Positions 49,676 through 59,807 of a DNA stretch of 64,000 nucleotides are shown one piece after another. The stretch's first letter is position 1; the number at the start of each line of letters is the position of its first letter. The notes under the pieces are model-generated. The model saw only the letters and a list, made by a program, of their open reading frames with translations, ran no database searches and was not told the origin of the DNA. The translations under genes were made by a program, and so were the position numbers. The DNA is from a beta proteobacterium AAP51 (lineage in GTDB: Bacteria > Pseudomonadota > Gammaproteobacteria > Burkholderiales > Burkholderiaceae_C), in assembly GCA_001295905.1 (NCBI GenBank), contig LJHT01000096.1:1-64000 (forward strand). The letters are read 5' to 3'.

Positions 49676-50629
49676 TCAGTCGGCCGCGTCGGCGACCACC
49701 TGGGTGCCGGCCTGCCCGGCCAGCAGGTCTTCGATGTGGTCCAGCGAGCCGATCACGGCGCGCCGGCCCGTGGCACGCACGAAGGCCAGCGCGGCCGCCA
49801 CCTTCGGCGCCATCGAGCCGGCCGCGAAGGCCTGTCCGGCCAGTTCGGCCGGCTTCACGCGGCCCAGCGCGCGCTGCGTGGGCAGGCCCCAGTCCAGGTA
49901 GACGGCCGGCACGTCGGTGGCGATCACCAGCACATCGGCCTGCAGTTCGCGGGCCAGCAGGCTGGTGCAGAGGTCTTTGTCGATGACGGCGGCCACGCCT
50001 TGCAGCGCGTCTGCGGCCTCGGCCCCGGACCCGGACCCGACGGCGGCGGGCGCGCCCCGCACCACCGGAATGCCGCCACCGCCGGCGGCTATGACCACCG
50101 CATTGCGCTCCAGCAGCCAGGCAATGGCCTGCAGGCCCAGCACGCGTTGCGGCAGCGGCGAGGCCACCACGCGGCGCCAGCCCGTGCGCTCGGGCGCGAT
50201 GGCCCAGCCCTTGGCGGCCGCCAGCCGCTCGGCTTCAGCCTGCGTGTACACGGGCCCGATGGGCTTGGTGGGGTACTGGAAGGCCGGGTCTTGCGCGTGC
50301 ACCTCCACGCGCGTGATGAGCGTGGCCACCACGCGCGCGGCAGGCAGCAGATTGGCCAGTTCCTGTTCGAGCAGGTAGCCGATCATGCCGTCGGTCTGCG
50401 CGCCCAGCACGTCCAGCGGGTAGGCCTCCACCCCCGTGTAGGCCTCGGCCTGCAAGGCCAGCAGGCCCACCTGCGGGCCGTTGCCGTGCGTCAGCACCAC
50501 TGTGTGCTGCGCCGCCACGCGCGCCAGCTGCTGCGCGGCGCGGCGGATGTTGGCCAGCTGGTTCTCGGCGGTGGGCGGCTGGTCGCGGCGCAGCAGCGCG
50601 TTGCCGCCCAGCGCCACCACCAGCTTCAT
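49676..50629 (-). CDS. arcC: Carbamate kinase
   Basis: Last step of the arginine deiminase pathway: carbamoyl phosphate plus ADP gives ATP, ammonia and CO2. The 317-residue protein starts [15 protein letters not shown]. It has HGNGPQVG, the [20 protein letters not shown] segment, [10 protein letters not shown], and the C-terminal [10 protein letters not shown] motif; all are typical of the family. It follows arcB by 28 bp and ends the minus-strand arc operon. Confidence 0.96.
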   Translation of the reverse strand: MKLVVALGGNALLRRDQPPTAENQLANIRRAAQQLARVAAQHTVVLTHGNGPQVGLLALQAEAYTGVEAYPLDVLGAQTDGMIGYLLEQELANLLPAARVVATLITRVEVHAQDPAFQYPTKPIGPVYTQAEAERLAAAKGWAIAPERTGWRRVVASPLPQRVLGLQAIAWLLERNAVVIAAGGGGIPVVRGAPAAVGSGSGAEAADALQGVAAVIDKDLCTSLLARELQADVLVIATDVPAVYLDWGLPTQRALGRVKPAELAGQAFAAGSMAPKVAAALAFVRATGRRAVIGSLDHIEDLLAGQAGTQVVADAAD

Positions 50630-50657
50630 GCGCAGGCCCCAGGGCGGCGGGCGGCCT

Positions 50658-51656
50658 TCATCCCAGCGTGGCCACGAGCACGGCCTTGATGGTGTGCAGC
50701 CGGTTCTCGGCCTGCGTGAAGACGATGGAAGCGTCGGACTCGAAGACCTCGTTGCTGACCTCGATCTCGCTCAGCCCGTACTTCTCGTGCACCTGCCGGC
50801 CCACCTCGGTGTCCAGCCCGTGGAAGGCGGGCAGGCAGTGCATGAACTTCGTGCGCGGCTTGCCGGTGGCCCGCATCAGCGCGCTGTTCACCTGGTAGGG
50901 CAGCAGCTGCTCGATGCGCTGCTGCCACACGGCATCGTCCTGGCCCATGGACACCCACACGTCGGTGTAGAGGAAATCAGCCCCGGCCACGGCCTTGAGC
51001 GGGTCGGTTTCCAGCGTGATGCGCGCGCCGGTGCTTCGCGCCAGCTCGCGCATCTGCGCCACCAGCGGGGCCGGTGGCATCAGCGCGGTGGGGGCGCACA
51101 GGCGCACGTCCATGCCCATCTGCGTGCCGCCCACCAGCAGCGAGCTGCCCATGTTGAAGCTGGCATCGCCCAGGTAGCAGAAGCTCAGCTCGTGCAGAGG
51201 GCGTTCGCCGAATTCCTGCATCGTCAGCAGGTCGGCCAGTATCTGCGTGGGGTGGGCTTCGTCGGTGAGCCCGTTCCACACCGGCACCTTGGCATGGCGG
51301 GCCAGCTCTTCCACCACGCTCTGGTGGAAGCCGCGGTACTCGATGCCGTCGTAGTAGCGGCCCAGCACACGCGCGGTGTCCTTCAGCGATTCCTTGTGCC
51401 CCAGCTGCGAACTGCCGGCATCCAGGTAGGTGACATGGCCGCCCTGGTCGTGCACGGCCACCTCGAAGGCGCAGCGCGTGCGGGTGGAAGGCTTCTCGAA
51501 GATGAGCGCGATGTTCTTGCCCTTCAGCCGCGGCAGCTCGTTGCCCACGGCCTTGCTGCGCTTGAGCTCGGCGGCCATGTCCAGCAGAAAACGTATGGCA
51601 TCGGGCGCGAAGTCTTTCAGCGCCAGCAGGCTGCGGTTGCGCAGGTTGAAGCTCAT
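50658..51656 (-). CDS. arcB: Ornithine carbamoyltransferase, catabolic type by context
   Basis: Converts citrulline and phosphate to ornithine and carbamoyl phosphate in the deiminase pathway. The 332-residue protein has the carbamoyl-phosphate loop [14 protein letters not shown], the [12 protein letters not shown] segment, DVWVSMGQ, and the active-site MHCLPAFHG. The sequence type ([16 protein letters not shown]) is that of the catabolic/E. coli-like OTCs, and the neighbours arcA and arcC fix the role. A ferric-reductase-like gene, not arcA, lies immediately upstream (80 bp). Confidence 0.95.
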   Translation of the reverse strand: MSFNLRNRSLLALKDFAPDAIRFLLDMAAELKRSKAVGNELPRLKGKNIALIFEKPSTRTRCAFEVAVHDQGGHVTYLDAGSSQLGHKESLKDTARVLGRYYDGIEYRGFHQSVVEELARHAKVPVWNGLTDEAHPTQILADLLTMQEFGERPLHELSFCYLGDASFNMGSSLLVGGTQMGMDVRLCAPTALMPPAPLVAQMRELARSTGARITLETDPLKAVAGADFLYTDVWVSMGQDDAVWQQRIEQLLPYQVNSALMRATGKPRTKFMHCLPAFHGLDTEVGRQVHEKYGLSEIEVSNEVFESDASIVFTQAENRLHTIKAVLVATLG

Positions 51657-51736
51657 GGGGTTCCTTGGCAGAGGGGTGCGGTGGGCTGGTGGCTGGGGGC
51701 TGGTGACTGAGGGCGCGGCAGGGCTGGGCGCACGGC

Positions 51737-53065
51737 CTAGCGCAGGCTGAAGAGCTCTTGGTGGAACTCGGTGGCGGGCAGACCGCGGGCGCGCAGATCG
51801 CGCTTCAGGGCCTGCCCGAAAGCCGCCGGGCCGCAGAACCAGACATCGGCTTCACGCCAGGCCGGCACGGCGGCGCACAGCCGCTCGGCGTTCAGCCGCC
51901 CGTCCAGCGCGTCCACCATCAGGTGCAGCTTCACGCCGGCCGCACGGGCGCTGGCGCGCAGGTAGGCGAAGGCGGCTTCGTCCACTTCGGCGGTGGTGTG
52001 GAACAGGTCCACGGTCTTGCCGTCGGGCCGCAGCGCCAGCTGCTGCAGCCGCGCCAGGAAAGGCGTGATGCCGATGCCGCCGCCCACCCACACCTGGCGC
52101 TGCCGCGGCCCGGCGAAATTGAACTGGCCGTAGGGCCCTTCCACGCGCAGCAGGCTGCCGGGCTTCAGCAGCCGGGGCAGCTGCCGCGTGTGCCGGCCCA
52201 GGCCCTTGATGAGGAAGACCAGGCGCCCATCGCCCACCCACGGCGAGGTGATGGTGTAGGGGTGCGCGTTCTCGCGGGTGCCGAAGCGCACGAAGGCGAA
52301 CTGCCCCGCCGCATGCCCGGGCCAGCGGCCTTTCAGCTGCGCGGCCACCTCCAGCACCGCCAGTTCGCGGTGGAAGGTGCTGCGTTCCACCACCGCCATG
52401 GTCTGCCGCCTTCGGCCCACGGCGCCCAGCAGTACCCCCACGGCCGCCACGGTGCCGGCCAGCATCAGCACGGCCATCACCGCGCCCAGCGGCTGCAGCC
52501 AGGCGTCGGGCTGCAGCAGCACCACCGAATGGAAAACCAGCGCCAGGTACACCAGCGGCAGCAGCCGGTGCGTGCGGAAGAACCAGCGGTAAGGCAGCCG
52601 CGGCAGCAGGGCCAGCACCAGCAGCAGCACCAGGGCATAGAAGGCGGCCTCGCCCACGCCTTCGGCCGTGCCACGCAGCGCCAGCAGCTCGCGCAGCAGC
52701 GGCTGGGCCGGCACGTCCATCGGCAGGCGCACAGGCCGTGCCAGCACGCCCAGGCCCACCAGCCACTTCGGCACTTCCACCCACAGCCAGTGCGCCACCA
52801 CCAGGGCCAGCGCGGCCACGCCCAGCCACTTGTGCAGGCGGTACATCTTGTCCAGCCCGCCCAGCGCCGGCTCGAAGAACACCGGCCGCGTGGCCAGCAC
52901 CATGGCCACGCTCATCAGCCCGATGGCCAGCACGCCCGTGCCCTGCAGGAAAGGCCCGCGCAGTGCAAACACCTGCGGCAGCAAGCCGGCAAAGGGCAGC
53001 GTGGCCAGCCACAAGGCCAGCAGCAGCGCCAGCACCAGGCCGAAGGCGAGCCGGATGCGATTCAT
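51737..53065 (-). CDS. Ferric-reductase-like transmembrane flavoprotein in the arc operon
   Basis: A 442-residue integral membrane oxidoreductase. The N-terminal half has about six hydrophobic segments with His residues placed for haem ([33 protein letters not shown]), the ferric-reductase domain. The C-terminal half is a ferredoxin-NADP reductase-like module: FAD site [19 protein letters not shown](P) site [12 protein letters not shown] and a C-terminal WFCGPAAFG. It may move electrons from NAD(P)H across the membrane. It sits between arcA and arcB in the same direction, which is unusual for arginine deiminase clusters; a redox link to anaerobic arginine use is inference. Confidence 0.85.
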   Translation of the reverse strand: MNRIRLAFGLVLALLLALWLATLPFAGLLPQVFALRGPFLQGTGVLAIGLMSVAMVLATRPVFFEPALGGLDKMYRLHKWLGVAALALVVAHWLWVEVPKWLVGLGVLARPVRLPMDVPAQPLLRELLALRGTAEGVGEAAFYALVLLLVLALLPRLPYRWFFRTHRLLPLVYLALVFHSVVLLQPDAWLQPLGAVMAVLMLAGTVAAVGVLLGAVGRRRQTMAVVERSTFHRELAVLEVAAQLKGRWPGHAAGQFAFVRFGTRENAHPYTITSPWVGDGRLVFLIKGLGRHTRQLPRLLKPGSLLRVEGPYGQFNFAGPRQRQVWVGGGIGITPFLARLQQLALRPDGKTVDLFHTTAEVDEAAFAYLRASARAAGVKLHLMVDALDGRLNAERLCAAVPAWREADVWFCGPAAFGQALKRDLRARGLPATEFHQELFSLR

Positions 53066-53144
53066 GCGGCACCAGCCCGGCCTGGCCGGCCGCGCCAGCT
53101 GCCCCAGGCCAGCAAGGGCTGACGATGGCGCCGGAGCCAGGCCT

Positions 53145-54362
53145 TCACAGCGGGTCGCGCTCGATGGGGCAGGACATGCAGTGGCTGCCGCCGCGCCCGC
53201 GCCCCAGCTCGGAGCCCGGCACGGTGATGACCTCCACCCCGGCCTTGCGCAACAGCGTGTTGGTGTGGGTGTTGCGTGCGTAGCCCATCACCACGCCCGG
53301 CGCCAGGGCGAGCAGGTTGTTGCCGTCGTCCCATTGCTCGCGCTCGGCCTGCCAGGCGTCGCCGCCGGTGGCCACCACGCGCAGCCGGGGCAGGCCCAGC
53401 GCAGCGGCCACCACGGGCAGCAAGGGCTGGTCTTCGGTGCGCACGTCGAGGCTGCCTTCCTTCTCGCCCGGGCGCAGGCTGTGCACGCGGATGGCGTCCA
53501 CCATCTCGGGGAAGGTGGTCACCAGGTCCACACCGCAGAAGGTGAACACGGTGTCCAGGTGCATGGCCCCGCGTGACTTGGGTATCTGCGCAGCCAGCAC
53601 GCGCGTGGCCGCGCCCTGCGCGAACAGCGCCCGCGCCAGCTGGCTGACGGCCTGCGGCGACGTGCGCTCGCCCATGCCCACGAGCACCACGCCCTGCCCC
53701 AGGGGCATGAGGTCGCCGCCTTCGAGCGTGGCGCCGCCGTGGTCCTGGTCGGGGTCGCCCCACCAGGTGCGCACCTGGCCCGCGAACAGCGGGTGGAAGC
53801 GGTAGACCGCCGCCGTGAGCAGCGTTTCCTGCCGGCGCGCCGGCCAGTACATCGGGCACAGCACCACGCCCGCGCCCACCCAGCAGCTGCTGTCGCGGCT
53901 GAACAGCGTGTTGGGCAGGGGCGGCAGCAGGAAGTCGGTGGGCGCCGTGAAGCAGGCCAGCAGGCCTTCGGGCTCGAAGCCCAGCTCGGCGCGGGCCAGG
54001 CCGCCGATCAGGTGTTCGGCCAAGCGCATGGGTGGCAGGGCTTCCAGCCAGGGGCGCAACTGGCGCGCGAGTTCGGCATCCACCGTGCCCGGGCCCAGCT
54101 TGCGGTCCAGCAGCCAGCTGCGGGAGGCGGGGTCGGCCAGGATGGTGGCCAGCAGCTCGTGCAGTTCCAGCACCTCCACGCCGCGCGCCACCATGGCGTT
54201 GGTGAAGGCGTCGTGGTCGTTGCGCGCCTGGCTGACCCACAACACGTCGTCGAACAAGAGCTCGTGGCAGTTGGCCGGCGTGAGGCGGCGCTGCGCCAGC
54301 CCGGGCCGGCACACCAGCACGCGGCGCAAGCGGCCGACTTCAGAGTTCAAGCCTGGGGCCAT
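53145..54362 (-). CDS. arcA: Arginine deiminase
   Basis: Hydrolyses arginine to citrulline and ammonia. The 405-residue protein has the guanidino-group-modifying fold with [14 protein letters not shown]-like [20 protein letters not shown] (catalytic His) and the C-terminal catalytic Cys in [17 protein letters not shown] 54362 ([17 protein letters not shown]) matches the family start; the upstream in-frame extension is Pro/Ser-rich. A tandem repeat of TGGGGACGGA (54401-54420) lies in the 90-bp gap after arcD. Confidence 0.95.
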   Translation of the reverse strand: MAPGLNSEVGRLRRVLVCRPGLAQRRLTPANCHELLFDDVLWVSQARNDHDAFTNAMVARGVEVLELHELLATILADPASRSWLLDRKLGPGTVDAELARQLRPWLEALPPMRLAEHLIGGLARAELGFEPEGLLACFTAPTDFLLPPLPNTLFSRDSSCWVGAGVVLCPMYWPARRQETLLTAAVYRFHPLFAGQVRTWWGDPDQDHGGATLEGGDLMPLGQGVVLVGMGERTSPQAVSQLARALFAQGAATRVLAAQIPKSRGAMHLDTVFTFCGVDLVTTFPEMVDAIRVHSLRPGEKEGSLDVRTEDQPLLPVVAAALGLPRLRVVATGGDAWQAEREQWDDGNNLLALAPGVVMGYARNTHTNTLLRKAGVEVITVPGSELGRGRGGSHCMSCPIERDPL

Positions 54363-54452
54363 GGGCGCTGCTTTCGGGGTTGGTGAAGAGTGGGGGCTGA
54401 TGGGGACGGATGGGGACGGATGAAGCGCGCCGGGCCTGCGCAAGAGTCGTGC

Positions 54453-55901
54453 CTAGAGGCCCAGCCGGCCCGTGGCCAGCAGCGTGGCGGCCACGGCCGC
54501 CAGGCCCACCAGCAAGGCCAGCACGGCCCATTCCCAGCGCGTGAACACGCGCTGCTGCCGCTGGCGTTTCGCCCAGGCGTAGAGCAGCACGCCCGGCGCG
54601 TACAGCAAGGCGCTGAGCAGCAGGTACTTGATGCCGGCGGCGAACAGCAGCCACACGCAATACACCGTGGCCAGCGCGGCCACGGGCAGGTCGCCGCGGT
54701 GCTGGCCCGGCAAGGCGCCTTCGCCCCGGGCGGCCAGCAGCAAGCCATAGGCGGCGCTGAAGAGGTAGGGCAGCAGGATCATCGCTGTGGACAGCGAGAT
54801 CAAGGCCAGGTAGGAGGCCTCGGACCACAGCGTCAGCAGCAGGAAGAGCTGCACCATGCCGTTGGTGACCCACAGCGCGTGGGCCGGCACGCCGCGCGCA
54901 TTGCTCTGCGCCAGCCAAGCCGGCATCACGCCGCCGCCGGCCGGCGTGAACAGCGATTCGGCGGCCAGCAGCATCCAGGCCAGGAAGCCTCCGCCCACCG
55001 AGACGATGAGGCCCAGGTAGATGAGCACCGCGCCCCAGGTGCCCACGGCGCTTTCCAGCACGCCGGCCATCGAAGGGTTCTTCAGCGCCGCCAGCTCGGG
55101 CTGGCTGAAGATGCCCAGCGACAGCAGCGACACCGCCATCAGCAGCAGCAAGCACACCAGGAAGCCGATGAAGGTGGCGCGGCCCACGTCTTCGCGCCGC
55201 TGGGCGCGCGCCGAATAGACGCTGGCGCCTTCCACGCCGATGAACACCCACACCGTCACGAGCATGGTGCTCTTCACCTGGTCGAGCAGCGAGCCCAGGG
55301 CTGGCGCGCCCCAGAAGCCGAGCTGGAAGGTTTCCACCTTGAAGGCCATGGCCACCAGCGCGATGAACAGCAGCAGCGGCACCAGCTTGGCCGCGGTGAC
55401 CACGGCGTTCAGCACCACCGCGCCCTGAATGCCGCGCAGCACCAGGAAGTGCACCACCCACAGCACCACCGAAGCCCCGGCAATGGCGGCCGGTGTGTTG
55501 CCTTCGCCGAAAACGGGGAAGAAGTAGCCCAGCGCGCCGAAGGCCGCCACCAGGTAGCCCACGTTGCCCACCCAGGCGCTGACCCAGTAGCCCCAGGCGG
55601 CGTTGAAGCCCACGTACTCGCCCGAGAGGGCGCGGGCATAGGCGAAGACGCCGTTGTCGAGTGCCGGCTTGCGCAGCGAGAGCATCTGGAACACGCGCAC
55701 CAGCAGCAGCATGCCGATGCCGGTGATGGTCCAGCCGATGAGGATGGCCCCCGCGCCGGCATGGGCGGCCATGTTCTGCGGCAGGCCGAAGATGCCGCTG
55801 CCGACGATGGAGCCCACCACCAGCGCCACCAGCAGGCCCAGGCTCAGGCGCTTGGCGGGGGCGGCGGGGGCGGCAGGGGCGGGCGCGGCGGCGGTGCTCA
55901 T
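54453..55901 (-). CDS. arcD: APC-family amino acid antiporter (arginine/ornithine type)
   Basis: A 482-residue permease with about 12-13 hydrophobic segments. The start of TM1, VALVVGSIVGSGIFGLPQNM, is the amino acid-polyamine-organocation superfamily motif, and the protein resembles the arginine/ornithine and lysine antiporter subgroup. As first gene of the arc operon it would import arginine in exchange for ornithine. The short N-terminus is Ala/Pro-rich. ATG 55901. The divergent gap to the P-type ATPase has no evident FNR-type box. Confidence 0.92.
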   Translation of the reverse strand: MSTAAAPAPAAPAAPAKRLSLGLLVALVVGSIVGSGIFGLPQNMAAHAGAGAILIGWTITGIGMLLLVRVFQMLSLRKPALDNGVFAYARALSGEYVGFNAAWGYWVSAWVGNVGYLVAAFGALGYFFPVFGEGNTPAAIAGASVVLWVVHFLVLRGIQGAVVLNAVVTAAKLVPLLLFIALVAMAFKVETFQLGFWGAPALGSLLDQVKSTMLVTVWVFIGVEGASVYSARAQRREDVGRATFIGFLVCLLLLMAVSLLSLGIFSQPELAALKNPSMAGVLESAVGTWGAVLIYLGLIVSVGGGFLAWMLLAAESLFTPAGGGVMPAWLAQSNARGVPAHALWVTNGMVQLFLLLTLWSEASYLALISLSTAMILLPYLFSAAYGLLLAARGEGALPGQHRGDLPVAALATVYCVWLLFAAGIKYLLLSALLYAPGVLLYAWAKRQRQQRVFTRWEWAVLALLVGLAAVAATLLATGRLGL

Positions 55902-55948
55902 GGCCCGAGGCTCGCAGCGAGCGCCACGGAGCGTCTGTTCGCGGCCGT

Positions 55949-55974
55949 ACGGACGCCACCGATTCGGCCCCGCA
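55949..55974 (+). promoter_or_regulatory. Copy 2 of the 26-bp conserved upstream element (arcD/P-type ATPase gap)
   Basis: Matches the element at 49053-49078 at 22 of 26 positions, same strand. It ends 95 bp before the proposed ATPase ATG, nearly the spacing seen for the PRC-barrel gene, so the ATPase is the more likely target; the divergent arcD gene starts 48 bp on the other side and could also be affected. Confidence 0.5.
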
Positions 55975-56069
55975 TGGTCGAGCCCGGCACGGCCGATGCG
56001 CACACCTGCGTCATGCAGGGTTGCCGCGCTGCCCTGCCCGCCCTCTTTCCACCGTCCACCGCCATTCCC

Positions 56070-58967
56070 ATGGGCCGCCATGGCCTGCCGCCCATGCCCC
56101 CAATTTCCAGCGCCGATGCCGCCATGGCCGAGGCCGAGGCCCTGGCCCAGCAGCTGCAGACCGACCTGCACCGCGGCCTGAGCGCGGCAGAAGCGGCGCG
56201 CCGCCTGCAGGCCGAAGGCCCCAACGAGCTGCGCGCGCTGCCTGCCGTGCCGGCCTGGCGCCGCGCGCTGGCGCAGCTGCAAGACCCGCTGGTCTACCTG
56301 CTGGCGGGGGCTGCGGCCGTGGCGCTGGCCGCGTGGTGGTTCGAGGGCCGCGGGCGGCCCGGCGTGGCGGGCTGGCCGCTGGACGCCCTCGTCATCGCCG
56401 TGGTGGTGCTGCTCAATGCCGTGCTGGGCTGGCTGCAGGAAGCCAAGGCCGCGCAGGCGGTGGCGGCGCTGGCGCGCATGAGCACCGCCACCTCGGCCGT
56501 GCTGCGCGCCGGCGTGCTGGCACGCGTGCCCAGCGCCGAGCTGGTGCTGGGCGACGTGCTCGTGCTGGCCGAAGGCGACGCCGTGGGCGCCGACGCGCGC
56601 CTGACCCAGGCCGCCACGCTGATGCTGCTGGAAGCACCGCTCACGGGCGAGAGCGTGGCGGTGCTGAAAGACGCGGCACGGCTGCACGCGCCGGCCGCGC
56701 TGGCCGACCGCCTGAACATGGTGTTCAAGGGCACGGCCGTGGCCCAGGGCCACGGGCATGCCATCGTCACCGCCACCGGCATGCACACCGAGCTGGGCAG
56801 CATCGCCACGCTGCTGGACACCACGCCCGACGCGCCCACGCCGCTGCAGCGCGACATGGCGCAGCTGGGCCGCGTGCTGGGCATCGCCGCGCTGGTGACG
56901 GCCGCGGTGGTGGTGGGCGCGGTGCTGCTGCTGTCGAACATCCGCGGCGTGGCCGATGTCGTCACCGTGCTGCTGCTGGGCGTTTCACTGGCCGTGGCCG
57001 CCGTGCCCGAAGGCCTGCCGGCCATCTTGTCGGTGGTGTTGGCGCTGGGCGTGCGGCGCATGTCGCGGCACCACGCCATCGTCAAGCAGCTGGCTTCGGT
57101 GGAAACACTGGGCTCGGCCTCGGTCATCGCCACCGACAAGACCGGCACGCTCACCCGCGGCGAGATGACGGTGCAGCGGGTGATGACGCTCTCGGGCCGC
57201 AGCGACCTCACCGGCGTGGGCTATGCCCCCGAGGGCCGCGCCGAAAGCGAGGGCGCGCCCTTGCCCGAAGGCCCGCTGCGCAGCGAGCTGGCTGCGGTGC
57301 TGCAGGCCGGCAGCCTGGCGGGCAACGCGCACTTGCAGCAGGCGGCCGACGGCAGCTGGGGCATACAGGGCGACCCCACCGAAGCCGCCTTCCTGGTGGC
57401 GGCGGCCAAGCTGCACGGCCACCCTGGTGCCGATGGGCACTGGCAACGCCTGAGTGAGAACCCCTTCACGTCGCAGCGCAAGATGATGTCGGTGCTGGTG
57501 CGCGCACCCAACGACGCCCCCGCCGACGGCGGCGCCCGCGTGCTCTTTGCCAAGGGCGCGCCCGACGTGCTGCTGGCCCGCTGCACGCACGCTCGCCGGG
57601 GCACGGGCACCGAGCTGCTGGACGAAGCCCTGCGCCAACGCCTGACGGCCGAGGTGGCCGCCATGGCCGGCGACGCGCTGCGCACGCTGGCCGTGGCCCG
57701 CCGCGTGCTGCACGCCGGCACGGCGGCGCCACCGGCCGGCCATGCCGCCCTGGCCGAGGCCGCAGGCCCGGCGCTGGAACACGGGCTGGAATACCTGGGC
57801 TGCGCCGGCCTCATCGACCCGCCGCGCAAAGAAGCCGCTGCCGCCATCGCGCAGGCGCATGGCGCCGGCATCCGCGTGCTGATGATCACCGGCGACCACC
57901 CGCGCACGGCCGGGCGCATCGCGGCCGACCTGGGCATCACCGAAGCCGGCGCCCGCGTGCTCACCGGGCATGAGCTCGACGGCATGGACGAGGCCGCCTT
58001 CAGCGCCGCCGCGTTGCAGACCTCGGTGTTCGCACGCGTGGCACCGCAGCACAAGCTGCGCATCGTGCGTGCCCTGCAGGCCAGCGGGCAGGTGGTGGCG
58101 ATGACGGGCGACGGCGTCAACGACGCGCCGGCCCTGAAGGCCGCCGACATTGGCGTGGCCATGGGCCTGGCAGGCACCGAGGTCAGCAAGCAGGCGGCAC
58201 GCATGATCCTGGCCGACGACCACTTCGCCACACTGGTGCTGGCGGTGCGCGAAGGGCGCGGCGTGCTCGACAACATCCGCAAGTTCCTGCGCTACGTGCT
58301 CAGCTCGAACCTCGCCGAGGTGCTGACCGTCTTCCTGGGCGTGGTGGGGGCCGGCGTCATCGGCCTGCAGGCGACCGGCACGGGCGATGGCGGTGCGCTG
58401 GTGCTGCCGCTGCTGGCCACGCAGATCTTGTGGATCAACCTCGTCACCGATACCGGGCCGGCGCTGGCCCTGGGCGTGGACCCCATCGCCGACGACGTGA
58501 TGCAGCGCCAGCCGCGCCCGCGCGATCAGCCCCTGGTGGACAGCCGCATGGGGCTGGCGGTGCTGGAAGGCGGCGTGGTGATGGCCTTGCTGACGCTGCT
58601 GACGCTGGACCTCTTCCTGCCCGGCGGGCTGATAGCCACCGTGCCTGCCTGGCTGGCCAGCGGCCCGCCCAGCCTGGAGCGCGCGCGCACCGCCGCCTTC
58701 ACCGTGCTGGTGCTGACGCAGCTGTTCAACGCCTTCAATGCACGCTCGGCCACGGCCTCGGCCTTGCGCGGCGCCTTCACGAACCCCTGGCTCTGGGCCG
58801 CGGTGGCGCTGTCGGCCGGGCTGCAGGTGGCGGTGGTGCATGCGCCCTTCCTGAACCTGGCCTTCGGCACGGTGCCCCTCTCGGCGGCGCAGTGGGGCGT
58901 GTGCGTGGCGATGGCCAGCGGCGTGCTGTGTTTCGGTGAGGTGCGCAAGCTGATGCGGCGGCGCTAG
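56070..58967 (+). CDS. P-type cation-transporting ATPase, type II
   Basis: A ~965-residue inner-membrane pump. Motifs: actuator APLTGESVAV, M4 AAVPEGLPAIL, phosphorylation DKTGTLT at about Asp356, KGAPDVLL, TGDHPRT, GDGVNDAPALKAADIG. M6 reads INLVTDTGPALALGVDP, keeping the Asn and Asp expected of calcium/manganese-type pumps, in contrast to the CtpF-like paralogue at 22354. The start is uncertain between ATG 56070 and ATG 56094; neither has a clear ribosome-binding site. It is divergent from the arc operon. Ca or Mn export is likely from the M6 residues but not proven. Confidence 0.88.
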   Translation: MGRHGLPPMPPISSADAAMAEAEALAQQLQTDLHRGLSAAEAARRLQAEGPNELRALPAVPAWRRALAQLQDPLVYLLAGAAAVALAAWWFEGRGRPGVAGWPLDALVIAVVVLLNAVLGWLQEAKAAQAVAALARMSTATSAVLRAGVLARVPSAELVLGDVLVLAEGDAVGADARLTQAATLMLLEAPLTGESVAVLKDAARLHAPAALADRLNMVFKGTAVAQGHGHAIVTATGMHTELGSIATLLDTTPDAPTPLQRDMAQLGRVLGIAALVTAAVVVGAVLLLSNIRGVADVVTVLLLGVSLAVAAVPEGLPAILSVVLALGVRRMSRHHAIVKQLASVETLGSASVIATDKTGTLTRGEMTVQRVMTLSGRSDLTGVGYAPEGRAESEGAPLPEGPLRSELAAVLQAGSLAGNAHLQQAADGSWGIQGDPTEAAFLVAAAKLHGHPGADGHWQRLSENPFTSQRKMMSVLVRAPNDAPADGGARVLFAKGAPDVLLARCTHARRGTGTELLDEALRQRLTAEVAAMAGDALRTLAVARRVLHAGTAAPPAGHAALAEAAGPALEHGLEYLGCAGLIDPPRKEAAAAIAQAHGAGIRVLMITGDHPRTAGRIAADLGITEAGARVLTGHELDGMDEAAFSAAALQTSVFARVAPQHKLRIVRALQASGQVVAMTGDGVNDAPALKAADIGVAMGLAGTEVSKQAARMILADDHFATLVLAVREGRGVLDNIRKFLRYVLSSNLAEVLTVFLGVVGAGVIGLQATGTGDGGALVLPLLATQILWINLVTDTGPALALGVDPIADDVMQRQPRPRDQPLVDSRMGLAVLEGGVVMALLTLLTLDLFLPGGLIATVPAWLASGPPSLERARTAAFTVLVLTQLFNAFNARSATASALRGAFTNPWLWAAVALSAGLQVAVVHAPFLNLAFGTVPLSAAQWGVCVAMASGVLCFGEVRKLMRRR

Positions 58968-58991
58968 ACGTTCGCGCCGGCGGGCCCTTCG

Positions 58992-59021
58992 AGGCCTCTC
59001 ACGGTCTATCAAGGCCTCTCA
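58992..59021. repeat. Short duplication overlapping the phnC-like stop codon
   Basis: AGGCCTCTCA occurs at 58992-59001 and again at 59012-59021. On the minus strand the pair reads GAGAGGCCTTGA (containing the phnC-like stop) and then GAGAGGCCTCGA, 20 bp apart. It is a recent-looking duplication in the 41-bp convergent gap. Confidence 0.5.
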
Positions 59022-59797
59022 TACAGCGCCTGCAGCAGCGGCGGCGTCACCTCGGCCAGCGGGCGGTCCCAGCGCACGCGGCCTTCGGCCATGCCGATGA
59101 CGCGCGTGGCCAGCAGCGGCAGCAGTTCGAGGTCGTGCACCACGGTCAGCAAGGTGCGGCCGGGTTCGGCGGCGATGGCGCGCAAGGCCACGCACACCTC
59201 GCGCGTGGCGGCGGGGTCCAGCGCCGAGGTGGGCTCGTCGGCCAGCAGGAGGCGGGGGCGCTGCAGCTGCACGCGGGCCAGCGCCACCTTCTGCCGCTCG
59301 CCGCCCGACAGGCGGTCGGCCCGAATGTGGCGGCGCTCGGCCAGGCCCAGCTCGGCCAGGGCCGCATCGGCTTCGGCCACCAGCGCAGGCGGGTACCAGC
59401 GGCACCAGCTGCGCAGCGCCTGCGCGCCCTGCAGCCGCGCCAGCGCGCCGATCAGCACGTTCTCGCGCGCGCTCAGGCGCGGCACGAGGTGCAGGCCCTG
59501 CATCAGCAGGCCGGTGTCGCGGCGCCAGGCGCGGCGCTCTTGCCGGGTCAGCATGCGCGACGCGTACCCGCCCTCGCCCGCCAGGCCCGGGCCCGTGCAA
59601 CGCCCCAGCACCTGCACCTGGCCCTGCCGTGCCTCGGTGAGAGCGCCGATCACCTTCAGCAGCGTGCTCTTGCCGGCGCCGTTGGGGCCCACGATGGCCA
59701 CCCGCTCGCCGGGCGCGATGGCCAGGCGCGGCACGTCCAGCAGCACGCGGCCGTCCACCGCCACCTGCACGCCCTCCAGACGCACGGCTTCGTTCAC
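59009..59797 (-). CDS. phnC: PhnC-like ABC transporter ATPase
   Basis: A 262-residue ATPase of the phosphonate/phosphite importer type: Walker A GPNGAGKST near residue 37, signature DRLSGGERQKVALAR, Walker B LLLADEPTSALDP, and switch VVHDLELL. The PhnC-typical insert with LLMQGLHLVPRLSARENVL is present, with Met in place of the usual Phe-Gln start. It follows the permease by 10 bp and is the last gene of the arsS operon. Confidence 0.88.
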   Translation of the reverse strand: MNEAVRLEGVQVAVDGRVLLDVPRLAIAPGERVAIVGPNGAGKSTLLKVIGALTEARQGQVQVLGRCTGPGLAGEGGYASRMLTRQERRAWRRDTGLLMQGLHLVPRLSARENVLIGALARLQGAQALRSWCRWYPPALVAEADAALAELGLAERRHIRADRLSGGERQKVALARVQLQRPRLLLADEPTSALDPAATREVCVALRAIAAEPGRTLLTVVHDLELLPLLATRVIGMAEGRVRWDRPLAEVTPPLLQALYERP

Positions 59798-59807
59798 GGC
59801 AACGGCC

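Noticed and set aside
49570-49700. An open frame reading AAFKAALKAALQAAFRAA past the end of the PRC-barrel gene, which could be a frameshifted C-terminus.
   Set aside because: The PRC-barrel product already ends at a usual family length; the repeat is explained by the three hairpins in the gap.
55902-56069. FNR/ANR box before arcD.
   Set aside because: Expected for an arginine deiminase operon, but no TTGAT-N4-ATCAA-like site was found on either strand in this gap.
54390-58967. A ~1500-codon plus-strand frame joining the arcD antisense to the second P-type ATPase.
   Set aside because: The part before about 56070 is His/Gln/Arg-rich shadow of arcD; the ATPase family match begins only after that point.
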